From: Leucobacter chromiiresistens
Lineage (GTDB): Bacteria > Actinomycetota > Actinomycetes > Actinomycetales > Microbacteriaceae
Direction of reading: 5' to 3'
Length of the DNA stretch: 64,000 bases
NCBI RefSeq assembly: GCF_900102345.1
Contig: NZ_FNKB01000001.1
Coordinates: 2,294,001 to 2,358,000, forward strand
Positions 20,287 through 29,685 of this stretch are shown here, one piece after another (position 1 is the stretch's first letter; each line of letters opens with the position of its first letter). A model generated the notes under the pieces. It worked only from the letters and a program-made list of their open reading frames with translations, ran no database searches and had not been told where the DNA came from. A program made the translations under genes and the position numbers.

Positions 20287-20364
20287 TTTTACGCACCTCC
20301 ACGCCGACTTTTAGGTATCTCCACGCCGACTTCTACGCACTTCCACGCCGATTTGTACGCACTC
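20287..20364. repeat. 22-bp direct repeats in the divergent intergenic region
   Basis: Three copies (20287-20308, 20309-20330, 20331-20352) and a partial fourth (20353-20364) of a TT(T/C)TACGCAC(C/T)TCCACGCCGAC-like unit, with two to five changes between copies. They lie in the 480-base gap between two divergent genes for exported proteins (starts 20030 and 20510). Phasing of about two helical turns suggests a binding-site array. The rest of the gap shows nothing else I can name. Confidence 0.75.
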
Positions 20365-20509
20365 GTTCGTGCATGCTCAGTAGTCGCGAGGCTCGTTTCA
20401 GCACGAGTCGCGCGCGAGTGGCACTGTCCGCACGCACGTGCGCGCGGTATGGAAGCATAAGGGCGTGCCCCGAGAACGTCGGGGCCGCATCACGAAGGAG
20501 ATCGTCCCC

Positions 20510-20905
20510 ATGCAGCGCGCCCGTCTCACCGCCCTCGGAGCCCTCTTCACCGCCGCGCCCCTCACCCTCACCGCGAGCAGCGGCGGAGCGGCGGGGAGCT
20601 TCTGCGACGAGTACGATGCGGCCGGCGGCACGCTCGCGACGCCCGGGCTGTTCCAGGTCGGCATGCCGGCGGAGACGACTGCCGCCGATCTCGCGGAGCG
20701 CATGCGAGTGCTCGACGCGGCGACCCCTCCCGAAGACATCGCGGCGCCGTGGGCCGATCTTCGCGACCTCTACGACGAGGCGCTCGGCCTCGCCGAGGCG
20801 GCTCCTGCGGGCGGCGTGGTCTCCGATCCTCGCATCTTCGAGATCGTCGAGGAGCTGGATGCGCCCGCCTCCGCAGTGCGCGAGTACCTCGACGCGCACT
20901 GCTGA
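20510..20905 (+). CDS. small secreted protein of unknown function
   Basis: 131 residues. The ATG at 20510 follows GAAGGAG. The N-terminus MQRARLTALGALFTAAPLTL is a short signal peptide, cleaved near SSGGAAG. The mature part has two cysteines (FCDEYDAAGG and the terminal DAHC), likely to form one disulfide, and an otherwise helical acidic body (ADLAERMRVLDAATP). Family not recognised. Divergent from the LASTG surface protein across a 22-bp repeat array, so the two may be co-regulated. Confidence 0.65.
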   Translation: MQRARLTALGALFTAAPLTLTASSGGAAGSFCDEYDAAGGTLATPGLFQVGMPAETTAADLAERMRVLDAATPPEDIAAPWADLRDLYDEALGLAEAAPAGGVVSDPRIFEIVEELDAPASAVREYLDAHC

Positions 20906-21193
20906 AACGCCACCCGAACTGCTGCGCTCCGACCGCGGCGGCATCGCCGAGAACGGCACGGAGCTGCGATGCGACGGCTTCGTCGCACCGCGTCGAAGGG
21001 ACTAGGACTCGAGTTCGTCCTCGTAGTCGGCGCCCTCTTCGGTGAGGAGCGCTTCGAGGAACCTCTGCAAATACTGCATAACAATCAGATTACGCTTGCT
21101 GAGCGTTTTCTGCGAGCGTTTTCCATGAACACCTGCAAAACCGCGGGTGTCGCGCACGCGGACGACCGGTGTGCCGGGTGATGCAGACCGGAA
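20906..21193. other. gap between the secreted protein gene and glnE
   Basis: No confident gene. A minus-strand micro-ORF at 21002-21079 (25 codons, MQYLQRFLEALLTEEGADYE then DELES) has coding-like character, and its frame stays open well upstream of the ATG, so it could be the tail of a degraded gene. No ribosome site was seen. No clear terminator for glnE. Confidence 0.3.
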
Positions 21194-24100
21194 TCACCGG
21201 AGCGGGAACCTCGTATCCTCCGCGTACCCGAAGAACTCGCGCTCGAACACGGCTCGGGCCCGACGCGACACCGCGAACCAGCGCTCTTCGAGCTCCGAGG
21301 TGTGCGCTCTCGAGAGGCCCAGCACGCCCGCGATGCCAGCGAGATCGCTCCACCCCGCCGGCAGGGAGTCGGAGGATCGTCCGGTCCACAGTTTGAGCGC
21401 CGAGCGCACGCTGCTCGCGAAGCGCCACGAGTCGAGCAAGTGGTCGACGTCCTCCGGGGCGAGCAGTTGCCCATCGCGGGCGGCTTCGAGCGCCGCGACC
21501 GTCGACACCGTCCGCAGCGAGTCGTGCTCGGCGCCGGATCGCAGTTGCAGAAGCTGCACGAGCCACTCGACATCGCTGATGCCGCCCGGGCCGAGCTTCA
21601 GGTGCCGCTTCGGATCGGCCCCGCGCGGCAGGCGCTCCGACTCGACGCGGGCCTTGATACGCCGCACCTCTCTGACGCGCTCCTCGTCGAACTGCTCGGG
21701 GTAGCGGATCTCGTCGGCGAGTGCGGCGAAGTCGGCGCCGAGCTGCGCGTCGCCGGCGACGGGGCGGGCGCGGAGCAGCGCCTGCGCCTCCCACGTCACC
21801 GACCAGCGGTCGTAGTAGGCGCGGTACGCGTCGAGGCTGCGCACGAGCGGTCCGTTCTTGCCCTCGGGGCGCAGATCGAAGTCCAGGTCCACGGGGAATC
21901 GGGGATCGGCGACGGCGCGGCGCAGTTCCGAGACGAGCCGCGTCGCCTCACGGGCGGCGCGGTCGCTCGCGATGTGCGCCGGGGCGCGGAACACGGCGAT
22001 GAGGTCGATGTCCGAGGCGAATCCCAGCTCCCGGCCGCCGTACCGGCCCATGCCGATGAGCGCGAGTTCGATGGGCACGTGCGCTCCGCCCGAAGCCTGT
22101 GATCCCGTGGTGGCGCCGTACGGCGCCGTCCCTCCGCGCACGGCGAGCAGGAGTGCGTCGAGCAGCGCGGTGTGGGCCGCGTCGAGCCCCGCAGACACCG
22201 CGTCGTCGTCGATCACTCCGACCAGCCTCCCCATCGCGAGCCGCAGCACCTCGCGCCGGTGCACGGCGCGGAGGGCCACGGCGGCCGAGTCGATGCCAGC
22301 GCGGCGCGAGGCGATCGCCCGCATTTCGTCGAACAGCACCTGCAAATGCATGGGCTGCAGGGAGGCGTCGCGTTCGAGCCAGGCGACGGCCTCGGGAATC
22401 GATTCGAGCAGTTCGGCGGCATAGCGGGAGTTCGCGAGCACCCGCGTCAGACGCTCCGCGGCCTCGGTGCCGTCGCGCAGCAGGCGCAGATACCACGGCG
22501 TCTCCCGGTTGGCCTCGCTCACCCGACGGAATGCGAGGAGACCGAAGTCGGGGTCGGTGCCGTCGGAGAGCCACTGCAGCAGAACCGGCATGAGGTTGCG
22601 CTGGATCATGGCGCGCCGCGAGGTGCCGCGAGTGAGGGCGGCCATGTGCCGCATGGCCCCGTCCGGATCCCGGAATCCGACGCTCGCGAGACGCGCTCTC
22701 GCGGCGTCGCTCCCGAGCACCAGCTCCTCCTCGGGCAGGGCGGCGACGGCGCTGAGCAGCGGGGCGTAGAAGATCTTCAGGTGCAGCTGCCGCACCTCGC
22801 GCTTCCGCGCGGTCCATCGGTCGTACAGCTGCGCGGCTGAGGTCGCGAGACCGGTCGCGCGGGCGAGCACGCGCAGCTCCTGCTCCTCCGTGGGCATGAT
22901 GGCCGTGCGGCGCAGGTCGCGGAGCTGCAGACGATGCTCGAGCACGCGCAGGAAGCGGTAGTCGGAGGCGAGGCACTCGCCGTCGCTCCGGGCGATGTAC
23001 CCGCCGTCGACGAGGGCGCGGAGGGCCGGCAGCGTGCCCGCGCGATGCAGGGACTCGTCGTACTGCCCGTGCACGAGCTGCAGCAGTTGCACGCTGAACT
23101 CGATGTCGCGCAGCCCGCCCGGCCCGAGTTTCAGCTGCACCTCGAGCTCGTCGTCGGCGATGTGCTCGGTGACGCGCTCGCGCATCCGCTGCACGGAGCC
23201 GACGAAGTCTTCGCGCGACGACGACGCCCACACCGAGTCGCGCGTTGCGGCGACGAACTCCGCGGCCAGCTCCAGGTCGCCGGCGAGCGGGCGCGCCTTG
23301 AGCAGCGCTTGGAACTCCCACGCCTTGGCCCACCGCTCGTAGTAGCTGCGCATGGATCCGAGCGTGCGCACGAGCGGGCCGTGGCGGCCCTCGGGTCTGA
23401 GATTCGCGTCGAGCTGCCAGAGCGGCGGTTCGAGGGCGGGGTCGTGGATGCCGCGCATCACCTCGCTCGCGAGTCGAGTGCCGACGCGGATCAGCCGATC
23501 GTCGTCGAGCGCCTCGGCGTCGGCGCTCTCCACCGCGAAGATGACGTCCACGTCGGAGACCACGTTGAGCTCTTCGGCGCCGCACTTGCCCATCGCGACG
23601 ATCCCGAGCCGCACCGCCTCCAGCCGCTCGGCCGCGATGGGCGGCCCGGAGGTGCCCGCTGCGAGCGTCGCCCGCGCCACCCGCAGCGATGCGTCGATCG
23701 CCGCGGCGGCGAGCCCGGAGAGCGACTCGGCGACGTCTTCGAATACGTCCTCCGCGTTGCCTGCTCGACCCTGGAAGAGGTCGAAGAGCATGAGCTGCGC
23801 CAGCAGCTCGCGGTAGCGCGTGCGCAGCGCGATCCACCCGGCTTCGGCGACGAGCGTCTCACCCGACGCGTCGACGACTGCGCGGAGCAGCTCGCTCCGC
23901 GCCTCCTCGGCGGGCACCACGGCTCCCCCCTGACGCAGAATCTCGGGGAGCCGGGCCGGGTGGCGGGTGAAGAAGTCGCCCAGCGCGGGCGAGGCGCCCA
24001 CGAGCACGCACAATCGCTCGAAGTCGTCGAAGTCGATGGCCGCGAGCACGTCGCGATGCTGCTCGGAGAGCTGGCGCACGCGGTGGAGCGCCGCATCCGG

Positions 24101-24253
24101 ATCGGCCGCCATCGCGAGACCGCCGAGCAGCGGGCCGATGGGCTGCTCCAGCCGGTCCGCGAGCTCCGTCAGGGACTCTCGGGCGTCGGCCAGGTCCTGG
24201 AACCCGGCTCGTGCGATCTCGGAGAGGGTGACCGTGGAATGCTCGCGCGCCAT
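21194..24253 (-). CDS. glnE: bifunctional glutamine synthetase adenylyltransferase/deadenylylase
   Basis: 1019 residues, close to the usual family length. Two nucleotidyltransferase domains are visible: the N-terminal deadenylylase with MGKCGAEELNVVSDVDVIF near residue 228, and the C-terminal adenylylase with MGRYGGRELGFASDIDLIAV near 741. Each is followed by LRPEGRHGPLVR or LRPEGKNGPLVR and LKLGPGGLRDIEF or LKLGPGGISDVEW. It modifies the tyrosine of GlnA (Tyr402 at 16287-17711) in response to nitrogen state. It starts at ATG 24253, only 18 bases after glnA2, so it is in an operon with it. Confidence 0.93.
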   Translation of the reverse strand: MAREHSTVTLSEIARAGFQDLADARESLTELADRLEQPIGPLLGGLAMAADPDAALHRVRQLSEQHRDVLAAIDFDDFERLCVLVGASPALGDFFTRHPARLPEILRQGGAVVPAEEARSELLRAVVDASGETLVAEAGWIALRTRYRELLAQLMLFDLFQGRAGNAEDVFEDVAESLSGLAAAAIDASLRVARATLAAGTSGPPIAAERLEAVRLGIVAMGKCGAEELNVVSDVDVIFAVESADAEALDDDRLIRVGTRLASEVMRGIHDPALEPPLWQLDANLRPEGRHGPLVRTLGSMRSYYERWAKAWEFQALLKARPLAGDLELAAEFVAATRDSVWASSSREDFVGSVQRMRERVTEHIADDELEVQLKLGPGGLRDIEFSVQLLQLVHGQYDESLHRAGTLPALRALVDGGYIARSDGECLASDYRFLRVLEHRLQLRDLRRTAIMPTEEQELRVLARATGLATSAAQLYDRWTARKREVRQLHLKIFYAPLLSAVAALPEEELVLGSDAARARLASVGFRDPDGAMRHMAALTRGTSRRAMIQRNLMPVLLQWLSDGTDPDFGLLAFRRVSEANRETPWYLRLLRDGTEAAERLTRVLANSRYAAELLESIPEAVAWLERDASLQPMHLQVLFDEMRAIASRRAGIDSAAVALRAVHRREVLRLAMGRLVGVIDDDAVSAGLDAAHTALLDALLLAVRGGTAPYGATTGSQASGGAHVPIELALIGMGRYGGRELGFASDIDLIAVFRAPAHIASDRAAREATRLVSELRRAVADPRFPVDLDFDLRPEGKNGPLVRSLDAYRAYYDRWSVTWEAQALLRARPVAGDAQLGADFAALADEIRYPEQFDEERVREVRRIKARVESERLPRGADPKRHLKLGPGGISDVEWLVQLLQLRSGAEHDSLRTVSTVAALEAARDGQLLAPEDVDHLLDSWRFASSVRSALKLWTGRSSDSLPAGWSDLAGIAGVLGLSRAHTSELEERWFAVSRRARAVFEREFFGYAEDTRFPLR

Positions 24254-24271
24254 TCGACCAGCGTAATCGGA

Positions 24272-25609
24272 TCAGATGGTGTCGAGCATCGAGGAGAGCT
24301 CGTACGGCGTCACCTGACTGTGGTACTCGGCGACCTCCCGACGCTTGTCGCGGATGAAGTAGGCGAAGACCTGCTCCCCCAGCGTCTCGGCGACGAGCTC
24401 GGAGCGCTCCATCACCGCGAGTGCGTGGTCAAGGCTTGCGGGCAGCGGATCGAAGCCCATCGCGCGACGCTCGCCGTCGCTCAGCGCCCACACGTTGTTC
24501 TCGGCCTCGGGCGGGAGCTCGTACTCCTCGCGGATGCCCTTCAGGCCCGCGGCGAGCAGCATCGAGAAGCCGAGGTACGGGTTCACGGCGCTGTCCATAC
24601 CGCGGTACTCGACTCGCGCGGCGTCGCCCTTGCCCGGCTTGTACATCGGCACGCGCACGAGCGCCGAGCGGTTGTTGTGCCCCCAGCTCACGAACGAGGG
24701 CGCCTCGTCACCGCCCCAGAGGCGCTTGTACGAGTTGATGTACTGATTCGTGACGGCGGTGATCTCCGGCGCGTGCCGCAGCAGGCCGGCGATGAACCGC
24801 CGACCGGTCTGCGAGATCTGGTACCGCGCACCGGCATCGTAGAAGGCGTTCGTGTCGCCCTCGAGCAGCGAGAGGTGCGTGTGCATGCCCGACCCCGGCT
24901 GGCCGGCGAGCGGCTTCGGCATGAAGGTCGCGTGCACGCCCTGCGCGATCGCGACCTCCTTCACGACGGTGCGGAAGGTCATGATGTTGTCGGCCGTCGT
25001 GAGCGCATCCGCGTACCGGAGGTCGATCTCGTTCTGCCCGGGGCCGGCCTCGTGATGGCTGAACTCCACGGAGATGCCGAGCTCCTCGAGCATGTTGACG
25101 CTCTCGCGGCGGAAGTCGTGCGCGGTTCCGCCCGGAACGTTGTCGAAGTACCCGGCGCGGTCGACCGGAACGGGGCCGCGGCCGTCGAAGTCCTTCGACT
25201 TCAGCAGGTAGAACTCGATCTCGGGGTGCGTGTAGAAGCTGAACCCCTGCTCGGCGGCGGTGGCGAGCGTGCGCTTGAGCACGTTGCGCGGGTCGGCCAC
25301 GGCCGGCTCGCCGTTCGGGGTCGTGATGTCGCAGAACATTCGCGCCGTCGGAGAGGTCTGACTGCGCCAGGGCAGCAGCTGGAATGTCGACGGATCGGGC
25401 ACGGCGAGCAGGTCGGACTCGTACGCGCGCGTCAGGCCTTCGATGGCGGAGCCGTCGAATCCGATGCCCTCGCTGAAGGCGCCCTCGACCTCGGCGGGCG
25501 CGAGCGCGACCGACTTCAGCGTGCCCGAGACATCGCTGAACCAGAGTCGGACGAACCTGACACCGCGCTCCTCGATGGTGCGCAGAACAAAATCGCGTTG
25601 CTTGCTCAC
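24272..25609 (-). CDS. glnA2: glutamine synthetase type I, GSI-alpha-like (GlnA2)
   Basis: 445 residues from GTG 25609 ([20 protein letters not shown]) with ACGGAG upstream; the longer frame adds an implausible N-terminus. Seen: [20 protein letters not shown], the [11 protein letters not shown] metal site, GSGMHTHLS, and [10 protein letters not shown]. It lacks the GSI-beta insertion found in GlnA and aligns with actinobacterial GlnA2, which is generally not adenylylated. First gene of a glnA2-glnE operon. A GlnR-like element lies upstream with the same spacing to -10 as at glnA. Confidence 0.9.
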   Translation of the reverse strand: MSKQRDFVLRTIEERGVRFVRLWFSDVSGTLKSVALAPAEVEGAFSEGIGFDGSAIEGLTRAYESDLLAVPDPSTFQLLPWRSQTSPTARMFCDITTPNGEPAVADPRNVLKRTLATAAEQGFSFYTHPEIEFYLLKSKDFDGRGPVPVDRAGYFDNVPGGTAHDFRRESVNMLEELGISVEFSHHEAGPGQNEIDLRYADALTTADNIMTFRTVVKEVAIAQGVHATFMPKPLAGQPGSGMHTHLSLLEGDTNAFYDAGARYQISQTGRRFIAGLLRHAPEITAVTNQYINSYKRLWGGDEAPSFVSWGHNNRSALVRVPMYKPGKGDAARVEYRGMDSAVNPYLGFSMLLAAGLKGIREEYELPPEAENNVWALSDGERRAMGFDPLPASLDHALAVMERSELVAETLGEQVFAYFIRDKRREVAEYHSQVTPYELSSMLDTI

Positions 25610-25684
25610 GCCTACTCCGTTCGTCGTTGCTGCATGCGGACACGGCACGCGCCGCACGCGCGCACCGCCTCCGCCGGTGGGCTC

Positions 25685-25716
25685 AGACTATCTCCTGACC
25701 GTGACAATCGTGTTAC
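25685..25716 (-). promoter_or_regulatory. candidate GlnR-like sites and promoter of glnA2-glnE
   Basis: On the minus strand GTAAC (25716-25712), six bases, GTCAC (25705-25701), ten bases, then -10-like TAGTCT (25690-25685). A poorer CTGAC (25727-25723) continues the 11-base phase upstream. The ten-base gap to -10 is identical to that at glnA. The half-sites match the a-type GTnAC twice rather than a-b, so this is weaker than the glnA box. Confidence 0.45.
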
Positions 25717-25723
25717 GTCGGAG

Positions 25724-25927
25724 TCAGTCCTCGGCTGCCTCCTCCTCGCGCCATTTCCGGGCGCGCTCCGCGACGATGTCCTCGGCCCGTGCGGCCTCCT
25801 CGCGCGTCGCGAACGGGCCGATGCGATCCACGGACAGCGACTGGGGGCCCTCCTCGACCTGCCCCGTGCGCGAGTTGAACCAGTACGTCTCGGCGGGATC
25901 CTCGATGCCCCACTCCTGCTTGCTCAT
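25724..25927 (-). CDS. small SPOR-like protein
   Basis: 67 residues. The ATG at 25927 follows GGAGG. The pattern [18 protein letters not shown] then [20 protein letters not shown] is the short SPOR-like, stand-alone protein seen beside map or glnA2 in Microbacteriaceae. Cytoplasmic, no signal peptide; a peptidoglycan-binding role is uncertain for such short versions. It ends 115 bases before the glnA2 start and is divergent from map. Confidence 0.7.
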   Translation of the reverse strand: MSKQEWGIEDPAETYWFNSRTGQVEEGPQSLSVDRIGPFATREEAARAEDIVAERARKWREEEAAED

Positions 25928-26006
25928 GTCGGCCTCCACTCGGCGCTCGCGCGCCCTCGTTGACTTCCGCGCCCGGCGCTTCCGCACGCGCTTCTACACT
26001 AGAGGC

Positions 26007-26900
26007 ATGCCCCTCGACGCACACGGACACCTGATTCCCGGTACCCGGCCCGCGCCCCGCGCGGTGCCCGCGCCCCGCGCGGTGCCCGCGGCGATCGATC
26101 GGCCGCCCTACGTCGGCCTGGCGAAGCCGCCGGCGTACACGGGCGACAACACCTACACGCCGGCGGAGGTCGATCGCATCCGGGCCGCGGGCCGCATCGC
26201 CTCCGGTGCGCTGGACGCCGTCGGTGCGGCGGTGCGCCCCGGGGTCACGACGGCGGAGCTGGATCGCGTGGCGCACGAGTACGTGATCGCGCGGGGCGCC
26301 TACCCGTCGACGCTCGGCTATCGCGGCTTCCCCGCATCCTCGTGCACCTCGGTGAACGAGGTGATCTGCCACGGCATCCCCGACGACACCGTGCTGCGCG
26401 AGGGCGACATCGTGAACGTCGACGTCACCGCGTACCTCGACGGGTTCCACGGCGACACGAACCGCACCTATCGAGTCGGGCGCGTGTCGGAGGAGGTCGA
26501 CCTGCTCGTCGAGCGGACCCGCGAGGCGATGATGCGCGGCATCCGGGCGGCGAAGCCGGGCCGGGTGGTCAACGTGATCGGCCGCGTCATCGAGACGTAC
26601 GCCAAGCGCTTCGGCTACGGCGTGGTGCGCGACTTCACCGGCCACGGGGTCGGCGCGTCGTTCCACACGGGGCTCATCATCCCGCACTACGACTCCGACC
26701 CGGCGTACGACGACGTGATCAAGCCGGGCATGGTCTTCACGGTGGAGCCGATGCTCACGCTCGGCACGCACGAGTGGGAGCAGTGGGACGACGACTGGAC
26801 CGTGGTCACCCGCGACCGCAGCGTCACCGCGCAGTTCGAGCACACGGTGCTCATCCGCGAGGACGGCTTCGAGCTGCTCACGGTGTCCGACTCCGCGTAG
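26007..26900 (+). CDS. map: type I methionine aminopeptidase
   Basis: 297 residues. It removes the initiator methionine from nascent proteins. The catalytic domain starts near residue 48 ([17 protein letters not shown]). Metal ligands are visible in [19 protein letters not shown] (two Asp), [11 protein letters not shown] (His), VEPM (Glu) and AQFEHTVLI (Glu). The extra N-terminal 40 residues are Pro-rich, as in actinobacterial MetAP-c forms, and contain an exact 18-bp tandem duplication (26052-26087) giving PAPRAV twice. TACACT ends six bases before the ATG, suggesting a leaderless transcript. Confidence 0.92.
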   Translation: MPLDAHGHLIPGTRPAPRAVPAPRAVPAAIDRPPYVGLAKPPAYTGDNTYTPAEVDRIRAAGRIASGALDAVGAAVRPGVTTAELDRVAHEYVIARGAYPSTLGYRGFPASSCTSVNEVICHGIPDDTVLREGDIVNVDVTAYLDGFHGDTNRTYRVGRVSEEVDLLVERTREAMMRGIRAAKPGRVVNVIGRVIETYAKRFGYGVVRDFTGHGVGASFHTGLIIPHYDSDPAYDDVIKPGMVFTVEPMLTLGTHEWEQWDDDWTVVTRDRSVTAQFEHTVLIREDGFELLTVSDSA

Positions 26901-26993
26901 GCGCAGCGCGCGCACGCTCGAGGAGCGGAGTGCCGGCGGATCGCGCCGCGGCCGCCACTCCCGGCTCTCCGCGGGGCCGGGGCCTACGGAAGT

Positions 26994-27381
26994 GGAATGG
27001 GCCGGATCATACGCCGGGTTCTGTTCCGGCCGGCGAACCGGCCGGCGACGACCATCTCTCTCGGAGTACCGTTGCCGGCACCCTCCAGCGGCCTACCCGA
27101 GGACTCGGCGGGGCGCGTCGTCATCCTCTGTCTGGCCTTGCTCCGAACGAGGTTTACCTGGCCGCCCGTGTCACCACGGACGCCGGTGGTCTCTTACACC
27201 ACCCTTTCAGCCTTACCGGGCGCGGCGAACCACGCCAGGCGGTCTACTCTCTGTTGCACTTTCTCGCGGGTTGCCCCGGGTGGGCGTTACCCACCGTTCT
27301 CCCCTGCGGAGCCCGGACGTTCCTCGGCGATCCCGCCGCCGGAGCAGCGGAACCGACGCGATCGTCTTACCGACCCATTCC
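26994..27381 (-). ncRNA. rnpB: RNase P RNA, bacterial class A
   Basis: The catalytic RNA of RNase P, which matures tRNA 5' ends. On the minus strand the conserved P4 half GAGGAACGTCCGGGCTC lies around 27308-27325, and the 3' conserved block ACAGAACCCGGCGTATGA lies near 27005-27024. Helix P1 is clear: 5' GGAATGGGTCGG (from 27381) pairs with 3' CCGGCCCATTCC (to 26994). End points are set by P1 and are accurate to a few bases. The neighbouring CDS stops six bases upstream, and map converges on the other side. Confidence 0.92.
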
Positions 27382-27386
27382 GGGAA

Positions 27387-28133
27387 TCAGCTTACTGGAC
27401 GCGCCTCGTCCTCCTCGACGCGCACGAGAATCGCCCCCGTACCCGGGCAGAACACGATCTCATCGGGCGCGGCGGCCCGGATGTCGCTGAGCTCGGCCGG
27501 TGCGAGCGCCATGTTGCTCGCCTCCGAGACATTGCCGCGCAGTCGTGCGGCGCCGATGCCGATCCGAGCGCGGATCTCCTCGTAGAGTCCGAGCACGTCG
27601 CGCTGCAGTTCGGCCGCGACGCCGGCGCGCTCTTCGGCGTTGGAGGCCAGCTCGCGGTCGATGCGCTGCTCGGCCTCGGCGATGCGGGCGTCGATCTCGG
27701 CGCGGCGGGCGTCGACTCCGGCGAACAGCTCTTCGGCGGTCGAGAAGGCCTGCAGCGCCCGCTCCTGGGCCTCCATCAGTTCGAGCTCGCGATCCTCGAG
27801 CTCCGACTGGCGCCGCGTCAGGGTCTCGAGTTCGGCCTGCAGCGCCTGCGCCTCCTTGCTCGAGGTGCTCGCCGAGAGCAGCTGCTCGTCGCGGTCGCGG
27901 CGCTGCTGCACGAGCGCGACGTCCGCCTCGATGCGCTCGAGGTCGGCATTCTGCGTGTCGAGCTCGCGCTGCGCCGCCATGAACTTCGTCCGCGCCTCGG
28001 CGGCGTCGCCGCTCAGTCCGGTGAGCTCCGCGCGCTCGGGAAGCGTCGCGCGACGCCGGCGGAGCCGCGCGATCGTGTTGTCGAGGTCTTGGAGATCGAG
28101 CAGCAGTCGCTGCTGCCGGGGGCTGGCCTTCAT
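27387..28133 (-). CDS. coiled-coil protein of the zinc-ribbon (zf-RING_7) family
   Basis: 248 residues. Residues 1-180 are a long coiled-coil hairpin (RQQRLLLDLQDLDNTIARL, then SSKEAQALQAELETL), the pattern of actinobacterial C4-type zinc-ribbon proteins usually encoded beside Nif3. In this copy the C-terminal ribbon is reduced: only one clear Cys (VFCPGTGAILVR) remains, so zinc binding is probably lost. Function is unknown. It lies 37 bases downstream of the Nif3 gene and ends just before the rnpB 5' end. Confidence 0.8.
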   Translation of the reverse strand: MKASPRQQRLLLDLQDLDNTIARLRRRRATLPERAELTGLSGDAAEARTKFMAAQRELDTQNADLERIEADVALVQQRRDRDEQLLSASTSSKEAQALQAELETLTRRQSELEDRELELMEAQERALQAFSTAEELFAGVDARRAEIDARIAEAEQRIDRELASNAEERAGVAAELQRDVLGLYEEIRARIGIGAARLRGNVSEASNMALAPAELSDIRAAAPDEIVFCPGTGAILVRVEEDEARPVS

Positions 28134-28170
28134 GGACGCCAGCCTACCGCCACCGCCCGCTCGCCCGGCC

Positions 28171-29016
28171 TCACGCCGGCAGCGCGCCGACGGAGAACGT
28201 CCACGGATCGGTGCGGCGCGCGCTCACCCGGAACTCGACGCCGGGCAGGCGCGCCCAGAGCCGGTCGGCCGCGCCCGCGAGCCAGAGCGATTCGCTCGCC
28301 CAGTGCGCGACGTCGACCAAAGCCGGCCCACCCGCGACCGCGGACGACTCGAGCGCCTCCTGGGCGGGGTGATGCCGCAGATCGGAGGTGAGATACACGT
28401 CGGCGCCGCGCACCGACGCGTGATCGAGCAGGCTGTCGCCCGCGCCGCCGAGGAGGGCGATGCGCTGCACCAGCCGCTCCGGATCACCGGCGACCCGCAC
28501 TCCCGAGACCGTCGCCGGCATCTCGGCGGCGACCCGCTTCGCGAACGCCCGGAGCGACTCGGGGGCCGGGAGCCGCCCGACGCGCCCGATGCCGATCACC
28601 GGATCGGAGGCGTGGGGCACGATGGGAGCGGCGCCGATGAGGCCCAGGCGCTCGGCGATCACGTCGGAGACGCCGCCGGCGGGCTGATCCGCGTTGGTGT
28701 GCGCCGCGAGCAGGGCGCACCCGCCGCGGATCAACCGCGCGAGCAGCGCGCCCTTCGCCGTATCCTCCGCCACCGTGTGCACGCCGCGCAGCAGCAGCGG
28801 ATGGTGCGTGAGCAGTGCGTCGGCGCCCCACTCGAGCGCCTCCGCCACCGTCTCCCCCACCGCGTCGACGGCGAGCAGCACGCGGCGCAGCGGCGCGGAG
28901 TCGGCGCCCGCGACGAGCCCGACGCGATCCCACGACTCCGCGATCGCGCCGGGCCAGAGCGCCTCCGCTGCCTCGCGCAGATCTGCGAGTGCGTACGCCT
29001 CTCGGGAGCGGTCCAC
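28171..29016 (-). CDS. Nif3-like dinuclear metal centre hexameric protein
   Basis: 281 residues, the NIF3/YbgI family (GTP cyclohydrolase I type 2-like). Motifs ESWDRVGLVAG, ALLTHHPLLLRGV (metal His pair), ALLAAHTNADQPAGGVSD and LLGGAGDSLLDHA are present, with TSDLRHHPAQEAL near the C-terminus. The family forms hexameric toroids; its physiological function is unsettled. Four bases separate it from metI upstream, suggesting readthrough from the methionine transporter operon. Confidence 0.87.
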   Translation of the reverse strand: MDRSREAYALADLREAAEALWPGAIAESWDRVGLVAGADSAPLRRVLLAVDAVGETVAEALEWGADALLTHHPLLLRGVHTVAEDTAKGALLARLIRGGCALLAAHTNADQPAGGVSDVIAERLGLIGAAPIVPHASDPVIGIGRVGRLPAPESLRAFAKRVAAEMPATVSGVRVAGDPERLVQRIALLGGAGDSLLDHASVRGADVYLTSDLRHHPAQEALESSAVAGGPALVDVAHWASESLWLAGAADRLWARLPGVEFRVSARRTDPWTFSVGALPA

Positions 29017-29019
29017 CGT

Positions 29020-29685
29020 CTACCTCCTCAGCAGCCTGCGGGCGATCACGTTGCCGAGCAGCTGCACGAGCTGCACGATGACGATGATGAGCAGCACCGC
29101 CGCCCAGGTCACCCAGGGGTTGAACTGCCGGTAGCCGTACTGGAGGGCCAGGTTGCCGAGCCCGCCGCCGCCGATGACGCCGGCCATCGCGGTCATGTCG
29201 ACGACCGCGATGAAGGCGAACGTGTAGCCGAGCACCACGGGTCCGAGCCCCTCGGGGATGAGCACCGTGAGGATGGTGCGCAGCGGCCCGGCTCCCATCG
29301 CGCGCGACGCCTCGATCACCCCGGGGGGCACCGTCAGCAGATTCTGCTCGACGAGGCGGGCGATGCCGAACGTCGCCGCGAAGGTGAGCACGAAGATGAG
29401 CGCCCGATCCCCGATGCCGGTGCCGACGACGACGCGCGCCAGGGGCTGGATCGCGGCGATGAGGATCACGAACGGAATCGGCCGGAAGAAGTTGACGAGG
29501 AAGTTGAGCACCACGTACACGCCGCGGCTCTGCAGCACCCCGCCCTGACGCGTGACGGTGAGCAGCACGCCGAGCACGAGCCCGAGGGCTCCGCCGAGCC
29601 CCATCGCGATGACGACGTAGGTGAGGGTCTGCACCGTCGCTTCGAGGAATTTGCCGTTCGACAGCAGTTCGATGAGGTTGTCCAT
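29020..29685 (-). CDS. metI: methionine ABC transporter permease MetI
   Basis: 221 residues, five predicted membrane helices; the binding-protein-dependent transport permease signature EASRAMGAGPLRTILTVLIP is present. NFFRPIPFVILIAAIQP and MAGVIGGGGLGNLALQYGYR are characteristic of MetI. The start codon overlaps the metN stop by one base (TGATG), so translation is coupled. Together with MetN and MetQ it imports D/L-methionine across the membrane. Confidence 0.92.
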   Translation of the reverse strand: MDNLIELLSNGKFLEATVQTLTYVVIAMGLGGALGLVLGVLLTVTRQGGVLQSRGVYVVLNFLVNFFRPIPFVILIAAIQPLARVVVGTGIGDRALIFVLTFAATFGIARLVEQNLLTVPPGVIEASRAMGAGPLRTILTVLIPEGLGPVVLGYTFAFIAVVDMTAMAGVIGGGGLGNLALQYGYRQFNPWVTWAAVLLIIVIVQLVQLLGNVIARRLLRR

